Positions 11,101 through 23,518 of a stretch of 64,000 bases of DNA are shown here, in pieces (positions within the stretch are counted from its first letter, which is position 1; every line of letters begins with the position of its first letter). This stretch comes from Hymenolepis diminuta (taxonomy: Eukaryota > Platyhelminthes > Cestoda > Cyclophyllidea > Hymenolepididae), in assembly GCA_900708905.1 (NCBI GenBank), contig CAADRB010000014.1, positions 1,800,454 through 1,864,453 on the forward strand. The letters run 5' to 3'. Below the pieces are notes generated by a model. That model did no database searches. It was not told the DNA's origin and saw only the letters and a list, made by a program, of their open reading frames with translations. A program made the position numbers and the translations under genes.

Positions 11101-14100
11101 TGGTAATTTACTTTATTATATCTCTAAATTACAAGGTCAGTTTGATGAAAAAATGATCAGTTAATATTTTTATTATAAATAAAAATCGGACGATCTGACG
11201 TGTATCATTAAACATTACAGTTACGAAATGGAGAGGAAGGTATAACTTGAGGGTTTCTTACCTGAGCCCAAGTTGAAACTTGTGCCACTTTGTCATTAGG
11301 ACATTCAAGATACTTGAAAAGTTCATTTCTGCTAGAGATTAGCTTTTAACATAATTGGGGGACAACTACAAAGATTTTCATGTGTGAAGTTTAAAATTCC
11401 CTTTTCGCTTCATGGCGGGCTTGAATATTTTGACGCCAGAAGAAAGCTAACATCTAAAATTGCACATATTTTAAAAAATGTGTGTTTGCGCCACTCTAAT
11501 CTTCAATTCCGCATAGCTTTTAGATGGCGTGAACTATGATTTATAACAGTAAAAACAGCTCAAACTTTTCAGCTTAATAGAATTCAATGAGCACTTTCGC
11601 TGTAGATGATCGCCCGCCTTATTTTTAATACACTTGGATCTTTAGGATCGACACACTTCGAGCAATTCAGTTAGTGTTTTAATACGTTGCCAACAACAAT
11701 TCACAGTCACCGGAGATCCAATCCTAAGACAAGAAGCATGAGAGGCTCTAGCATCATATTTCCAATCTCAGATAGACAGGGCATGAAAATATGCTTATTA
11801 CTTTAATATAAATCTGCAATTTAATTTTGACATTGTGCTCGAAAATGTTTTACAAAGCAGGCAAATACTATAAATTTTTAAGAATCAGAGATTAGTTAGA
11901 AAGTTTGATAAATTCTGCCACGGAGTTGAAATTGCGGGTTTGGTTTTTTTATGAACATCCAAGTGTAGTAATAGGTTTGACACAGTATGCCTATTTCTTA
12001 GCATGGTTCTTATAAATTCGGAGACGTGATATTAAGGAGTTTAGATTCTGGCAGATAATACGCTTAGGCTCCGATCTTAGACCTTTTTAATTTGCGCTTT
12101 TAAGTTAACATTATAGCACAACTTTTATTAAATGGAGTCTAAGATATTTAAGTTTTGTAAGTTAAGTTAGGCAACATTTAAAAGTTTAAATTTATGAACA
12201 ATTAAATTATGTGGCAAGCAATTAGTATTGGTATTTTAATGGTTTCGAATAGGAAATTCAGACGCACAGTAAGAGTACAAAAATGTCCATAATGTTTAAA
12301 AAGTCGAACTAGGAAGACGTTGATTAAAGTTAATTAATTTTTAAGTGGTATTTTGCTCAATAAAAAACACGGTAAGTTCAAACAAACCACCATTTAAAGT
12401 AAATTAAATTTAATTGTCATTTATTTCTAGAACTTTACTCCATTTTCCAGTTGCTTTAATCCTAGAGCAAAAATGCTGTACCAACAAAAAATTTTCTAAC
12501 ATAATTGTTCATACCGAAAAGTATACTTAGGTATTTAACTCACGTTGAGACCGCCACTGAATTGATACTAGTTTTGTTAGTTCGTCCTCTCCTGAAAAAA
12601 TATCAAATTTTCAGGCCAAGAACACCTCCTCTCTTTCCATAGTAATGACAGGCAAAGAGGCAACTCTGAGTCGGGGTTCTGGCAACTATCCAGAGGGAAA
12701 AAGAAAATTTTAGAATTATTTGTCATTAAAATTTCTTGTTAAAATTATTCATAAAGTGAGCAAATATACATAGATTTGAAAGGATTATCGATTATTAAAT
12801 TCGGCAGTGTTTTAGGTCAGAAAAATGAATAAAATATACTTGAGATAGGAATATGATTTTCATTTACAGATATTTTTATGCTTTTTGTGACAAGTTCCGA
12901 CTGGCCAAATTTTGAAGCTGAAAAATTTCAGAAGGATACACATTGAAGTCATTAAGTGAATATCGGTTGAAAATTCAGAGTTGTCGGAATCAACTTTAAC
13001 CTCGGAACACAACCACATCATTATAACCATAAACTGAATCAAGCTAAACATATCTTAATTTGCTCTTCATTGGAATCCTGAAACTTCTGAAAACCAGGCC
13101 AACTCTCTCCCAAGCCGTCAGTTCAGAAGTTTTAGGAAAGATTTTTGGCTAATCTCTTCTTCAACTATCAGAAATAGACAGCTTTAAAGACAGTGTCCAA
13201 TTTAAAGGGCTTAACTCCAACTTTATAATAATGTTGACACTTATTCAATGTCATATAACATTCACTCTATTCATGATACCAGTCTCTGAACTCTTGGGTC
13301 ATTTTGGCAATGATAGGTTATAAAAGATTTGCATCATTATTCTCTAAATCTACTCATTGGCCATTTATTCACTTCATTTGCACACAGGCAAAATATATCA
13401 GCCAAGACAACCGATACCCTCAGCGAAAGAGTCTGTTTTTATCATTCCGACAATGCGCTATCATGAATTCGTAATTTTAAGTACATAGGTTTGCTCATAC
13501 CGTCCCCTGCTTTTTTCTGAATTTGTAGTTATCAAAGAAAAATGGAATTTCGCGGTCACCGGTCACTTTATTCTCAAGTCGGCAACGATCTTATTTAATG
13601 GACTTGAATGCAGAGAGTAATGTCAAGAATCAAATCTATTGTTGATTTAAAATTTGAACAATAATAATCTCTTTATATCTAATCTAACTGCTAGGAATTC
13701 CCAAAAATGGAGGCAATAATATGGGTATTCTTTCATTTGATGAACTCAATTTATATATTTGAACTGTCTACATACTCCTCACAAACGCTCTTTTGACTAA
13801 GTGTTAATTCATATCTCATGTTTACTAGTCTCTTATCTGACTAACAACAGATGCAGGGGCCTTGTTCTCTCTAACTTAATCTTCATCGAGCTCCTCATTT
13901 TCATTACTTTTACGATACAATTTTGCTTCCAGGACTTTTGGAAGCTCTTAAAATGTTGGTATTCATAAGCGTGTATATCATAGTATATCTGAGTCACGTT
14001 CTCTAACATTCTCAAATATCTATTGCCCTCATATCCTACATTGAATTAAGAGTACCTTTAACTGGCAAACGGAATGTATATTAAAATGTTTTTACTAAGA

Positions 14101-14538
14101 GTATGTAAGTTTTTAACAAAATTTATTTATTTCAGAACATTTATTTGCTGAGTGGGGGCCGTTTATGAGAGACTGTGTCAATAAATTTTATTACTTATTG
14201 CAATATTCGGCAGACAGTGAGGAGTCATTATGCAAAATTTTCCTGAGTAATTTTGAGGAACTGAATTATATTTGCTGGGAGACAAAATCTATTGGGTGTG
14301 ATGTTAAAGTTGTTTATTTTTTATAAAATTTAGTTGCATTTTTACTTGAAGTTTAAAAAGATATAACCCGCTCTCTTCTGTTTTAAACCGGCGTGTGTGG
14401 ACGATGACTAAACTTGTTAATATTATTTCACGCCTCACAACTAAAACTATCTCCATACCGTGTGGATGTCTTCTTGCCCATTTCCCGCTTTCTGAAGAAA
14501 TTAAATCTCCTACGCTATAGCGTCTAGGGTTTGTGATA
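8171..14538. other. AT-rich DNA with no supportable gene
   Basis: The longest open frame here (112 codons, minus strand, 10502-10840) lacks family motifs and lies in strongly AT-rich sequence. I see no RNA gene or complete mobile element. Confidence 0.45.
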
Positions 14539-14658
14539 CCTGGGTTTCAGGGTACTTCTTCGTGTCCACATTGTAAAGAACGGATTAACAAGGACTTTAA
14601 TTTGAGATGCCGGTCATTTCATTGTAACCCTATTCATTTTTGTTGTGCAGATGTGTAA
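14539..14658 (+). other. Short Cys/His-rich reading frame, possible exon or relic
   Basis: A plus-strand frame of about 39 codons ends at TAA (14656-14658). It contains SSCPHCKERINKDFNLRC, then SFHCNPIHFCCADV: two CxxC-like pairs with an intervening His, about the spacing of the last zinc site of RBR (RING2) or other zinc-ribbon domains. A TTTCAG directly before GGT (14545-14550) could be a splice acceptor. There is no start codon and no partner exon was found, so it may be the last exon of an unseen gene, a transposon fragment, or chance. Confidence 0.2.
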
Positions 14659-16955
14659 GATGGTTCTCATAATAATAAAATATACCAAATTCAAGTTACT
14701 CTTTCTTTATTTGACAATCTTTTTTTGTTCTACTTTAATATAGTTTTCTTGCTTATGCAAATCACGAAAATTTTACTTTACCAAAGCTAGCTTTTGCTTG
14801 CCTAATAACATTGTTGGAAAAGGAATATAGCAAGAAATACTTGATTTTTTCATATTAATATTTGCTTTTTTGTGATAAAAAAGCCAAGATTGGAATCAAC
14901 GAAAAAGCCCAAATGTCACTGTCATTGTACATATGTTCTATTCTCATTTGGCATTCAGGAATACTCGAAATTCACTCTAACAATGAGTTTCAAATAGTTT
15001 GATTTAAATTAATTAATTTAATTTAGTATTTAAATAAGTCTTCGTAATTTGCGCTTTTCAAATGTACCTACTTATATATTGCAGTCTGACATCGGATAAT
15101 AGAATGAACTGCAAAATTAATACAAAAACAAAAGAACAGATAGGTTAATTGGTTTTCTAATGAGGAAAGAAAAATACTATGTTATATTTTAATTTACGAT
15201 CGGTAATATTTCGATAAAGCCTACGTGGAGCAACACTTAATTAGCAAAATTTCACTGTTAGTATTTTCATTAGCTTTAAGACTATTTTTTCATTAGAAAG
15301 TATATGGAGTCATCAAAAGACGTATTTTTTAAAATTTGGGATGCATTGGACCCTCCAATTTATATAAAAAGGTATAGATTACTATCTCATTTCCTGATGT
15401 TCCAAAGTTCAAAGTTCCTGATCTTATCTCAAAAGTGCTAAGTGACTTATTGTCCACGATGGTCAGAGCTAATGGTAATGTGGACTTAATTGTGATTTAC
15501 CATGCTACATCGATATAGTCTATTGAATTAATCGTCAGGAAATAATTAATATTAACCATAATGTATTCATTTAGCCCGGCTTACTAGAATTCATTTCATT
15601 CATAGTGTTTGTTAAGGTTCATCTGGTGTCAGTTAGTAAGCTCTGTTATATTAAAATCATGTAAGTTAGTACCATTCTGCTGTCTTGGATGAAGAAGAAA
15701 AACTGATTGACGAGCTATGAGATAATGTTAACTTGAACTTGCCCAGTAATCTATGAGGCAAAAAAAAAATTCAGATTTCGGAACATGAAGCGGTGATCAG
15801 TCTATTGAACAAAGTTAGGTCAACCTGAATAAAAAACATCAAATTTTTCTAATATCCAGATATGGCTTTTCAATTTCCACTTCATCTCCCCCTACTCCTC
15901 TTTTATCTGTTTTGTCTCTACCATCCTAGGATGTTTGCTTTCCCACGATGTCTTGTGCTGAAATATAATCGTGTTTTTATTTGAATTCATTGCATTGATT
16001 CTGATAGCATGTAGTATCATCTGAGTTACTAGAATTTACATTTACCAAGCGGAATTTCAACTTTCAATCGATATCAGTACAACTTTCAAGTTTCTTCGTA
16101 CTTCTATAATAAGAGTCATTCAAGTAAAGCTTTAAACTAGAATTTTCTTTGTCTGCAACCTACTGATTAGAGTAAATTACAATGACTTCATCAGAGCTTC
16201 TGCTGCAGCCGAGGCCTCGTCATTCTTTGGATTGGCTGAAATGTTTAATTTTGGTTTTTAAATTATTTTCCAGGTGCACTTAATGTTAGAATTTATTGTC
16301 ACATGTTTTCCATTCTCCTTTTAATTCTTTTAATAGCAGATGGAAGCTCACATGCCCAATTGCGGCATCGATCCCATCCTTATATTAGCACTAGATTTTT
16401 CGGATTTAACATAGGTGACTAGTCTGTACACTGTTTACTGTTTACAATTTAAACATTTTTTAACACTCGCCGATTTTTTAATGTGTTTACTTACATGAGG
16501 CAAGTTAAAAACTTATTTCATAGATTTTGTCATTAAACATCCCGAGCGAAATACATTTTGTGGATATTTTAGATTATAACATCAAATTCTTTATTTTATA
16601 GACCAAAGTTGACATGAATTAGATGCAGGTGCATATACAATCAGTCGATATCGATTATGCGGTATCGAAATTGCCACTAGCAAATGTAGAAAACTAAATA
16701 TGGTCAATTGAATCATTCCTGTATGAAAATTGAGACAATCATGATTTAGTTCAGCTGATTCTCAGTGAAACTGGATTTTAGCCATAAGTATCTGTCTGGG
16801 GCTGAAGTTATATCTTTCTCTTGTAATCTTTTGTGTCCTAAAGCTCAACTATCTATCTTCAGTCAGATTATTTCTGAGTTTCATCTTGTGTGACTTGATT
16901 CAGGCTAATTTTGATTTCTGGTTTCACCATAAATAATGCAAACGTCTTAATCGAC
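14659..16955. other. AT-rich DNA, no gene seen
   Basis: No open frame with recognisable motifs and no repeat structure I could define lies between the Cys-rich frame and the presumed 3' end of the GRK transcript. Confidence 0.45.
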
Positions 16956-16961
16956 TTTATT
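16956..16961 (-). terminator. Candidate polyadenylation signal for the GRK gene
   Basis: On the minus strand this reads AATAAA, about 450 bases downstream of the GRK stop codon, and is the nearest canonical hexamer I noticed. Such hexamers are common in AT-rich DNA, so this is only a candidate 3' end for the transcript. Confidence 0.25.
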
Positions 16962-17411
16962 TATGCCTATATATAAGAGTGAGTCAATATACTTGTAGGT
17001 TGAAGTAAAGTGTTGGCTGTACGCATCTCAGAGTGGGTGAGAGTCATTATTCATTCACTTTCCACAACCCGACCCCCAGGTAGCGCACACCACTATAGCA
17101 GCACTATAATATGGGAAAAAATGTGAAAGTAAATCACTTGACGATTCTTAGGTTTGGATGAAATAGGTTCTTCTGATTCCATTATTTTCACTTTTACTGA
17201 TCTATTACCTATACATGTTAAGGCTTTTCTCCATTATTCCATGTTATTAAACCATACTTGTTGTGTCATAGGTCATAAATCAGTTTGAGTAAAAGTAATC
17301 AAGAGACTATAGGGAAATATATTTCAGAGGATTAAAATAGTAAAATAGAGAAAGGAAACAAGTACCCCCATTTCACACACGCAAGCCTAGTTGCATGCGA
17401 ATGACGACGAT

Positions 17412-17936
17412 CTACGTCTGTTTTTGATGTCCACTCAAAGTTTGTGGCTTTGTACACTCCAGTAATAGAGGGGAGGCAACATCTTGACTTCGTGAGAAGC
17501 CCATTTTGTTGAGATTCTTGAACATTGCACGTCTGGAACTGGCATTCGTTTCAGCAACCGCCGGCAGTTGCTGTGAAGACGCGGTCGACGTCTGTATTTG
17601 GTAAACCGGTGGAACTTGAATGGGTGTCTGGGTCGTCGGTTGGGTTGAAGGTGGAGGTGGTGGGGGCGGCGACCAGTTACGAGAAGTGAGAGCAGTTTGA
17701 AACGACTGGATACGACGGAATTGCTTTCTTTTTGCCGCCAAATCCGAATTTATAGGCGGCGGAGGTGGTTGTGCTTGGGAGGAATTTAAACAGGACGGAG
17801 ATGCCTTGGCGAAGAGTTTTGGCTCATCTATTCCATAGATCCAGTAAACTTTCCGACTCATACTACTTATTACTTGATTGGAGGCTTCAAATGCATGTAG
17901 AAGTTCATTTAGCCATTGTTCTACAACTATTTTATC
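17412..17936 (-). CDS. GRK2: GRK exon 7 of 7 seen: PH C-terminal helix and proline-rich tail
   Basis: This is the terminal coding exon, 174 codons plus TAG (17412-17414), beginning after a TTTTTTAG acceptor in phase 0. Residues 1-35 (DKIVVEQWLNELLHAFEASN onward) form the C-terminal helix of the PH domain, with its near-invariant Trp in EQWLNEL; in GRK2 this helix and what follows bind G-beta-gamma. The rest is a tail much longer than in vertebrate GRK2: five prolines at residues 57-61, a basic patch AAKRKQFRR at about 67-75, seven prolines at 90-96, a Thr/Gln/Pro-rich middle, and a basic SSRRAMFKNLNKMGFSRSQD near 133-152. Proline runs of this type commonly bind SH3, WW or EVH1 domains; that role here is inference. 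The reading frame is continuous, and the base composition is well above the AT-rich surroundings. Confidence 0.9.
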   Translation of the reverse strand, partial: DKIVVEQWLNELLHAFEASNQVISSMSRKVYWIYGIDEPKLFAKASPSCLNSSQAQPPPPPINSDLAAKRKQFRRIQSFQTALTSRNWSPPPPPPPSTQPTTQTPIQVPPVYQIQTSTASSQQLPAVAETNASSRRAMFKNLNKMGFSRSQDVASPLLLECTKPQTLSGHQKQT

Positions 17937-20124
17937 CTAAAAAAGGAAGAAATGACACTAATTAATTCACTAAATTATCATATTAACTAATGTGCGGTGT
18001 TGAAAGCTCACAATTGTGTTATGGATTCTTGAATCTAGAATGAAAAATATTTAAAGGACAAAAGAATTTGATCATCCGTTAAAATATCAGTTAATGCAGA
18101 CAAAATATGGACCGCAGGGTAGTAATGCTTGATAACCTGTGATTTACCTTGTTAAAAAAGCCTGCAATCTAGTTGTCAAAGCCTTAAGATTAGAGAAAAT
18201 TGTCCAAGCTAGTGCCCTTCCAGATTTCTACAAAATTCATAATAGGTAACTTGGAAATTGGATAATTTAAACAGCAATATTCAGCAAATTTGAGTAAGAA
18301 AAGGGGAAAAGACTAATTATTAAGGAAGAATTGAAGGATTATTCATAACCAGAAGTGAGCGAAGCTTAGTATTTAGGCGATGACCTTAATCGAAGTGTAA
18401 GGGATAATATCACCGTTTACCTTTCTGTGGCCCAAAGTTAGGCTAAAATGTGGGTTCCTTAGTTTGTATGGAAATTTGAAAGCTACAGATTATGTTCGTT
18501 CGAATCAAATACTCAGTCCAACTTTGTCCATTATTAGTTCATACTCTAAGCCAATGGTTTGCCTTAGTTGAAAACAAATTAGTTTACGAACTACAAAAAA
18601 TTTTGCAATTAATAAATCTCCTAATCTATTGCCTTCAATTTTCCAACTTTAGGGAATTATGCGATATCCTCACCGTCTCATGTTTTCGGCGTCTGGATGT
18701 TAGTTGAGACCATGGATATAAAAAACATCGGCATTATATATTCATCTCTTTAGAAATTCCACGAAGGTAAGCAAACATCGTGTTCTATGTAAACATTGGG
18801 AATAATATTCTGATATCTGACGGTTTAACTATCTTTCTCTGTCGTAAATCTCAAAGCATACAGAAATTGAGCCTTTGAAGTCGTTTGCATTTGTCATGTT
18901 CGTAGAACAGTTATCTCTTCCACTGTGTGAGAGGATTCTTTTCCTTTCTGCAAAGACCTTATACAACCTGCGGCCAAAAATTTATGAAAACTCACATACA
19001 TATTCTTTGACAAGTAACTTAGCATGTGCATAGCACATTTTTGAATCGGCAGCCAGACTCAATCACTTTGATTTCAAACAGGTTTCCTTTTTTCTGTTTC
19101 TTCTTCGCTTATATAAAACATTTTCTCCCTCTAAGATACGTCCATTTTATTATTTTTTGATCTACACAAATACAATTACAGTTAAGCTTACATTCATACA
19201 GCCGTAATCTTATTTTTTAGGCCCTGGTACTTCGGAGAGCCCTAGCGTTTGATACAGTCTTCCATACAGACTCTTGTAGCGTTCGACGCTTATAAAAACT
19301 TTGAACACACTGAATAAGCACCTCAAGTTAAATGAGGCAGCATACTTATATAACTGCCACTCTTCAGTTATTTGAAGTGTAGATCCCTAATAAGAATGTC
19401 ACGCTATTATCAGAAATTTAATTCATTTTCCAGCTATTCTTCTAGCGTTTTCGATTTACATACCGATAGTTGTGTCGATATGGTAGAATATTATCTCACT
19501 ACATTTATGAAGAGATTATTTAAGTTTGTCATGGATTAATGCCTATTTTAAATCTAAATAGTTTGAAAAGGAAATATTTAATACGATACGAAACGCCCAC
19601 GCTATCACATGTCATGACTAATTCTAGATTTAGCAAATCAACTTCTCTGACTCCGGTTTTAATATCAAAACTTTCATCGCTTCATTTACGGCAGATTTAA
19701 TCTTTGTCATTTCGTACAAATAAAATGAATAAAATTTTTATTAAGTTAAAAATTCTTAATCTGTATCGCCTTCTAAGTGTTCTACTCATTATACATGCCA
19801 TTATCTTTTAAGAGCTACAACCCAGGAAGACATGGAAACCAAAATGAACAAGTAGAATTGCCATTACAGAATGATTTATGACATATTTATCCTAATCTTG
19901 AGGACCAAAAGGTTTATGATTCATCCCATGAGTTCAATTAAGAATAAATTGGGAGAAACCATAACAAATTATTGTCCGATTTTTGCTTATAGATCATCTG
20001 AGAGTAGAATTACAAGTTGTTAAGAGCTGTAGCATTTTAAGACGAAGATGAAAAATAATGAAATTGAATGGATGAATTAAATTAACTTGAGCTATACAAG
20101 GCCTTCAACAAACATATACATGGA

Positions 20125-20631
20125 CAGGGTGGGGAAGATATCTGAGGACGCTTATATTTCTGTAATTTAAACTAACTCGATAAAACAATTAATGCATTGT
20201 TTATATCAGAAGATCTCAAGGCAGATACTACTATCACTAATTAAATGAAAAGACACCCTGTAACTGCAATAGTGTCTATAAAAGCGGAACACAGGAATTT
20301 TGAAATTGCAAGATCTCTAAAAGTGGTCACACCTCTCGTTTGCAAAGTTAGAAAGGGGCTGCTGAATGAAAACAATGGAGGCGAATTGGCCACCACGAGG
20401 AAGAGAAAAGAGCATTGCCAACGCTCAGCTGATTCACTCAGAACACCTGAGTTTGTGAGAAGAGTGCATGGCATGGCATGATAGACGAAAATCGTGAGAA
20501 GTCAAGATCTCGGATACAAATCATATGTTTGTTTGCTTTTTTAAAAAAGATTGTAAGATTCAACGATTAACAGCTCTATTTTCTGTTTTTTGAAAATGCA
20601 AAGGGTGTTATCAGATGCCTTTGGCATCCTG
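20125..20631 (+). mobile_element. Tc1/mariner copy A, internally deleted (about 0.5 kb)
   Basis: It starts with CAGGGTGGGGAAGATATCTG and ends with CAGATGCCTTTGGCATCCTG, an inverted terminal pair. It keeps the first ~370 bases of the family, including the transposase N-terminus, then jumps near 20505 to sequence matching further along copy B (CTCGGATACAAATCAT), so the catalytic region is missing. It is 507 bp against 1266 bp for copy B. From 20151 to 20496 it is the perfect reverse complement of 26391-26736 by direct reading. A TA follows the right end; a left TA is not adjacent. It lies in the last GRK intron, antisense to the gene. Confidence 0.8.
20245..20484 (+). pseudogene. Transposase N-terminus in copy A (helix-turn-helix only)
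   Basis: The 78-codon frame starts MKRHPVTAIVSIKAEHRNFE and ends VRRVHGMA with a TGA at about 20479-20484. It has the mariner-type DNA-binding layout: a first helix-turn-helix (IARSLKVVTPLVCKVRKG), a polar linker, then RTPEFVRRVHGM, which in relatives opens the second helix-turn-helix. After that point the frame shifts (IDENREKS continues in another frame) and the catalytic domain is deleted. It cannot encode a working transposase. Confidence 0.75.
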
Positions 20632-20930
20632 TATACGTCATACGCTTCAATTGTAGTGTGACTAAAATTGACTACTCAAAGAGGGTACATAACCCACTAA
20701 CTCAATAAATCGACTAAACACCGGCTAACAGTAAACTTTCTGGAACATTCTAGATTAAAGATTGAATTAAACGTTGGTGAGATAGAGATGAATTGGCAAA
20801 TGGTTCATATACCACCAAATAATTATGTTTATCAAAATAAATTTGAGGATATCACTAGACCAGGACTTCAGTTTTAAACGTATCAATTACCTGACATTTA
20901 TCCATAGACTTCCCTTGTAATTACTTACTT

Positions 20931-21154
20931 TGTCCATAAATCATCTCATCCCTCCTTGTCAACCTTAAACCTATAGATATACAGTTGTAAACTAACCCTT
21001 TGGTTATCAAGATCTTATCTGCTTGTGCTGTCCTCTATTACGACTTCCCCATCCCTTCACCTCACACTCTTCTAGACTCTCATTTCCAATCTCTTGAAAT
21101 TAGGCTCTGTTGTCTGTTCTAAAATTATATCACTAACTACTTTAATCTCTTACA
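20931..21154 (+). repeat. LTR-like end of a Gypsy-type retroelement
   Basis: A pyrimidine-rich, comparatively GC-rich block ending in TCTCTTACA immediately before a primer-binding-site-like sequence. The left border is uncertain; TGTCC near 20938 is a possible LTR start. Only the LTR tail and primer site are recognisable; no internal coding follows, so it is a truncated or recombined relic in the last GRK intron. Confidence 0.45.
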
Positions 21155-21157
21155 AAC

Positions 21158-21174
21158 TGGTGACACTAACGTGA
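21158..21174 (+). other. Primer-binding-site-like sequence (tRNA-Trp type)
   Basis: It reads TGGTGACACTAACGTGA. It differs at three positions from TGGTGACCCCGACGTGA, the tRNA-Trp complement used by CsRn1-type Gypsy elements (established knowledge from that clade, recalled rather than searched). Its place three to four bases after the LTR-like TTACA end is as expected. The mismatches fit mutational decay. Confidence 0.45.
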
Positions 21175-23401
21175 CATCATCCAACAAGATTTAGCACGTT
21201 TACCCTTTGTCTATAATAAGCAGTTAATATGCTTGAAAATCTAATACTATTTATCTTCTACTGTAATTTTGTAGTAGATATGTACGAAATGCAAGAATTT
21301 AAAGTTTTTTAGGATAAATATATTTGCATAGTTCTGAAGTTATCACCTACCGAAATTATAGTTTGTTTTAAATAAATGTAATAGCCTTGACCTGATAAAG
21401 TGTTGTTTTTTTGAAGAAGTCTCACGAGTTAGATGGACGAAAAACTACAAACATCTCTTGATTTACCACCTATAGACTCGAAGGAACTATAATATTCGCG
21501 GTAATTTTAAACATTTAGACTTTAATTGGCTAATTGAATTTAAATGCAGAACTTAATCAAAATAAAATTTTACCATTTTTCGATATCCATATTAAAATTA
21601 GCATATTTTATATAGTGAAATAAGTGTGACAAAGGATTAATTTAATCGAATAATTTCATAATTCGTTTAACGTAACCCTCTAGAAGAATTCATTGGTATT
21701 CATGATGTTGCTCACAATTTTTACACACAAAATGTACACAAAGATGATAGTAAAAGGAGTAAGTAGATGACGTACCTATGTGATATGAAAAAATAAATTC
21801 ACCTAGAAGTGAAAGGTCCTTGAAGTAGCAAATCCCAAACCGCATTGATTTAAAACACAAATAATAAAAATATTATCATTTTTTGATAATAATCTGATGC
21901 AAGGTCTATTATCACTAGAGGAGACTTGGAGCAATACCATGATTACAACATCATTAAGCCTAGGCTCAGAGTATAGAAGATGAAGGTGTATATTTAGTGA
22001 GTACAAATGGAAAATCTTTTAAGACATTTTATTTAATAAACCTTTGAGAGCCCTTTATTTTGTTACATAAAGATACAAAAGAAACGGAACGACGTAATCG
22101 GCCAATCGGTTTAATCAAACAGTAAGTGGGCTTTCGCTAAAGGTGTCCTATTGGATAAATCCTGAAACTTGAACCTAGGATTTTGGGATATAATCCATTT
22201 AGTTAAAAGTGGACAAACTGGTGATCTTAATGAAATAAAACACTACCCAATTCCCCCTCACTTATATTCCATAATAGAAAGTTTATTGTTTTAAAGTGTT
22301 TGATGGTTTTCCATGATTAACAATGTAAAATTTTTGATTTGCCAAGAGAAATAAAATACGTTTTTTAATTTATCGAATTTGATATATATTTATTAACTAT
22401 GTTATCTATATATAGGCTTAAGTCTATATAATCTTGATATACATAAATGGGGAGAAATTTATTGAAATCCAAACCACAGCGGTAAATGAAGGGAGGTGAT
22501 GTTGTTCAATTTACGAATTAACCCTGTTTCGTTCAGAATTTTTACACGGTAAAAAAGAAGAGAAAGCGCGTTGTAGGTTTCCTTACCGACGGTTCATGCT
22601 AGTGAGAGCAACCATGCAAGAAAACGGAAGTCACAACAGATTAGCAAGGAAAACTGATCCGTATTAATTTTCCTTAACAGCCAGGTAGAAAGTAAAACGT
22701 CTACCTAGCAAAATAAAGCATTAATTAAATTGCTGATTTCTTTAAGAATATTTCTGTTACTCTTGACAACTATGGCAAAAATCGTAATGAAGAAATTTTC
22801 AACAAGCCAAATCTTATTTTAAAAATTCATTTAAATAACAAAAGTTCTCAAAGTATTTGCTACCGTTTTTCATTAACATTCTTCTATTAATTACTACTAC
22901 TAGGTTAATAGGAAAATTAATTATATTCTGTTTGACTAATGCAATTTGATAAATTTCAAAGAGCCTGTGAAGACTTGTGTTTAAAGCGTTTTAGCTAGTG
23001 CCATCTAGCTCTTCTTAGCTGTCATCAGAATCAGATGTAACAATATGGCATGGTTCAATTTCAAATGTCATTTACAGATCCATCAACAATGAGCAAACTG
23101 AAAATATACTATCGCTAGAATATTGGGGACAGATTATGAATCCTTATGCCTTCATGATTTAGATTAGAAAATAGAAAAAAACCTATTGAATTCTTGTTTT
23201 AGATAAGGCGGAACTCCTATAACGGCAGAGATTTTACACTCAACCCCCTATTCAGCTCCCTGCTTCATATTATTCCATTATTCTATTTGTATGTGTGCTT
23301 GTAAATTATTTAAAGTGGTAAAGTTTGTCGTAATGCGGAAAAACATATTATTTTCATCGAAATTATTGAAAAATATTGCAATTTTAAATATATTAATTAA
23401 C

Positions 23402-23518
23402 CTGTGAAGTGAGGAAAATCTTTGATTGACTTTTGAGTACAATGATGATGACGCCGTCATATTTGTTGAAGCGCTGAAGGGTTGGGTAGATCGAAGCAAT
23501 ATCCAACATTGATATAAA
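23402..23518 (-). CDS. GRK2: GRK exon 6 of 7 seen: middle strands of the PH domain
   Basis: A 39-codon exon in phase 0 at both ends, with acceptor TTTGCAG before 23518 and donor GTTAAT from 23401. It begins FISMLDIASIYPTLQRF and ends KIFLTSQ. Placed between exons 5 and 7 it supplies what the GRK2 PH domain needs there: the hydrophobic strand after the first loop (FISMLDIASI), a variable loop, a VIIIVLK strand, and the ILT/S strand before the C-terminal helix. Sequence identity to known GRKs is low, so the call rests on position, phase, splice sites and hydrophobic pattern. Its own start-to-stop open frame is in another frame and would be misleading. Confidence 0.82.

Larger units (their letters stand above)
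17937..23401 (-). other. GRK intron between exons 6 and 7 (5.5 kb)
   Basis: Bounded by a GTTAAT donor at 23401 and an AG at 17938-17937. It carries the short Tc1/mariner copy at 20125-20631 and the LTR-like end at 20931-21174. The rest is AT-rich without recognisable coding. Confidence 0.8.
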
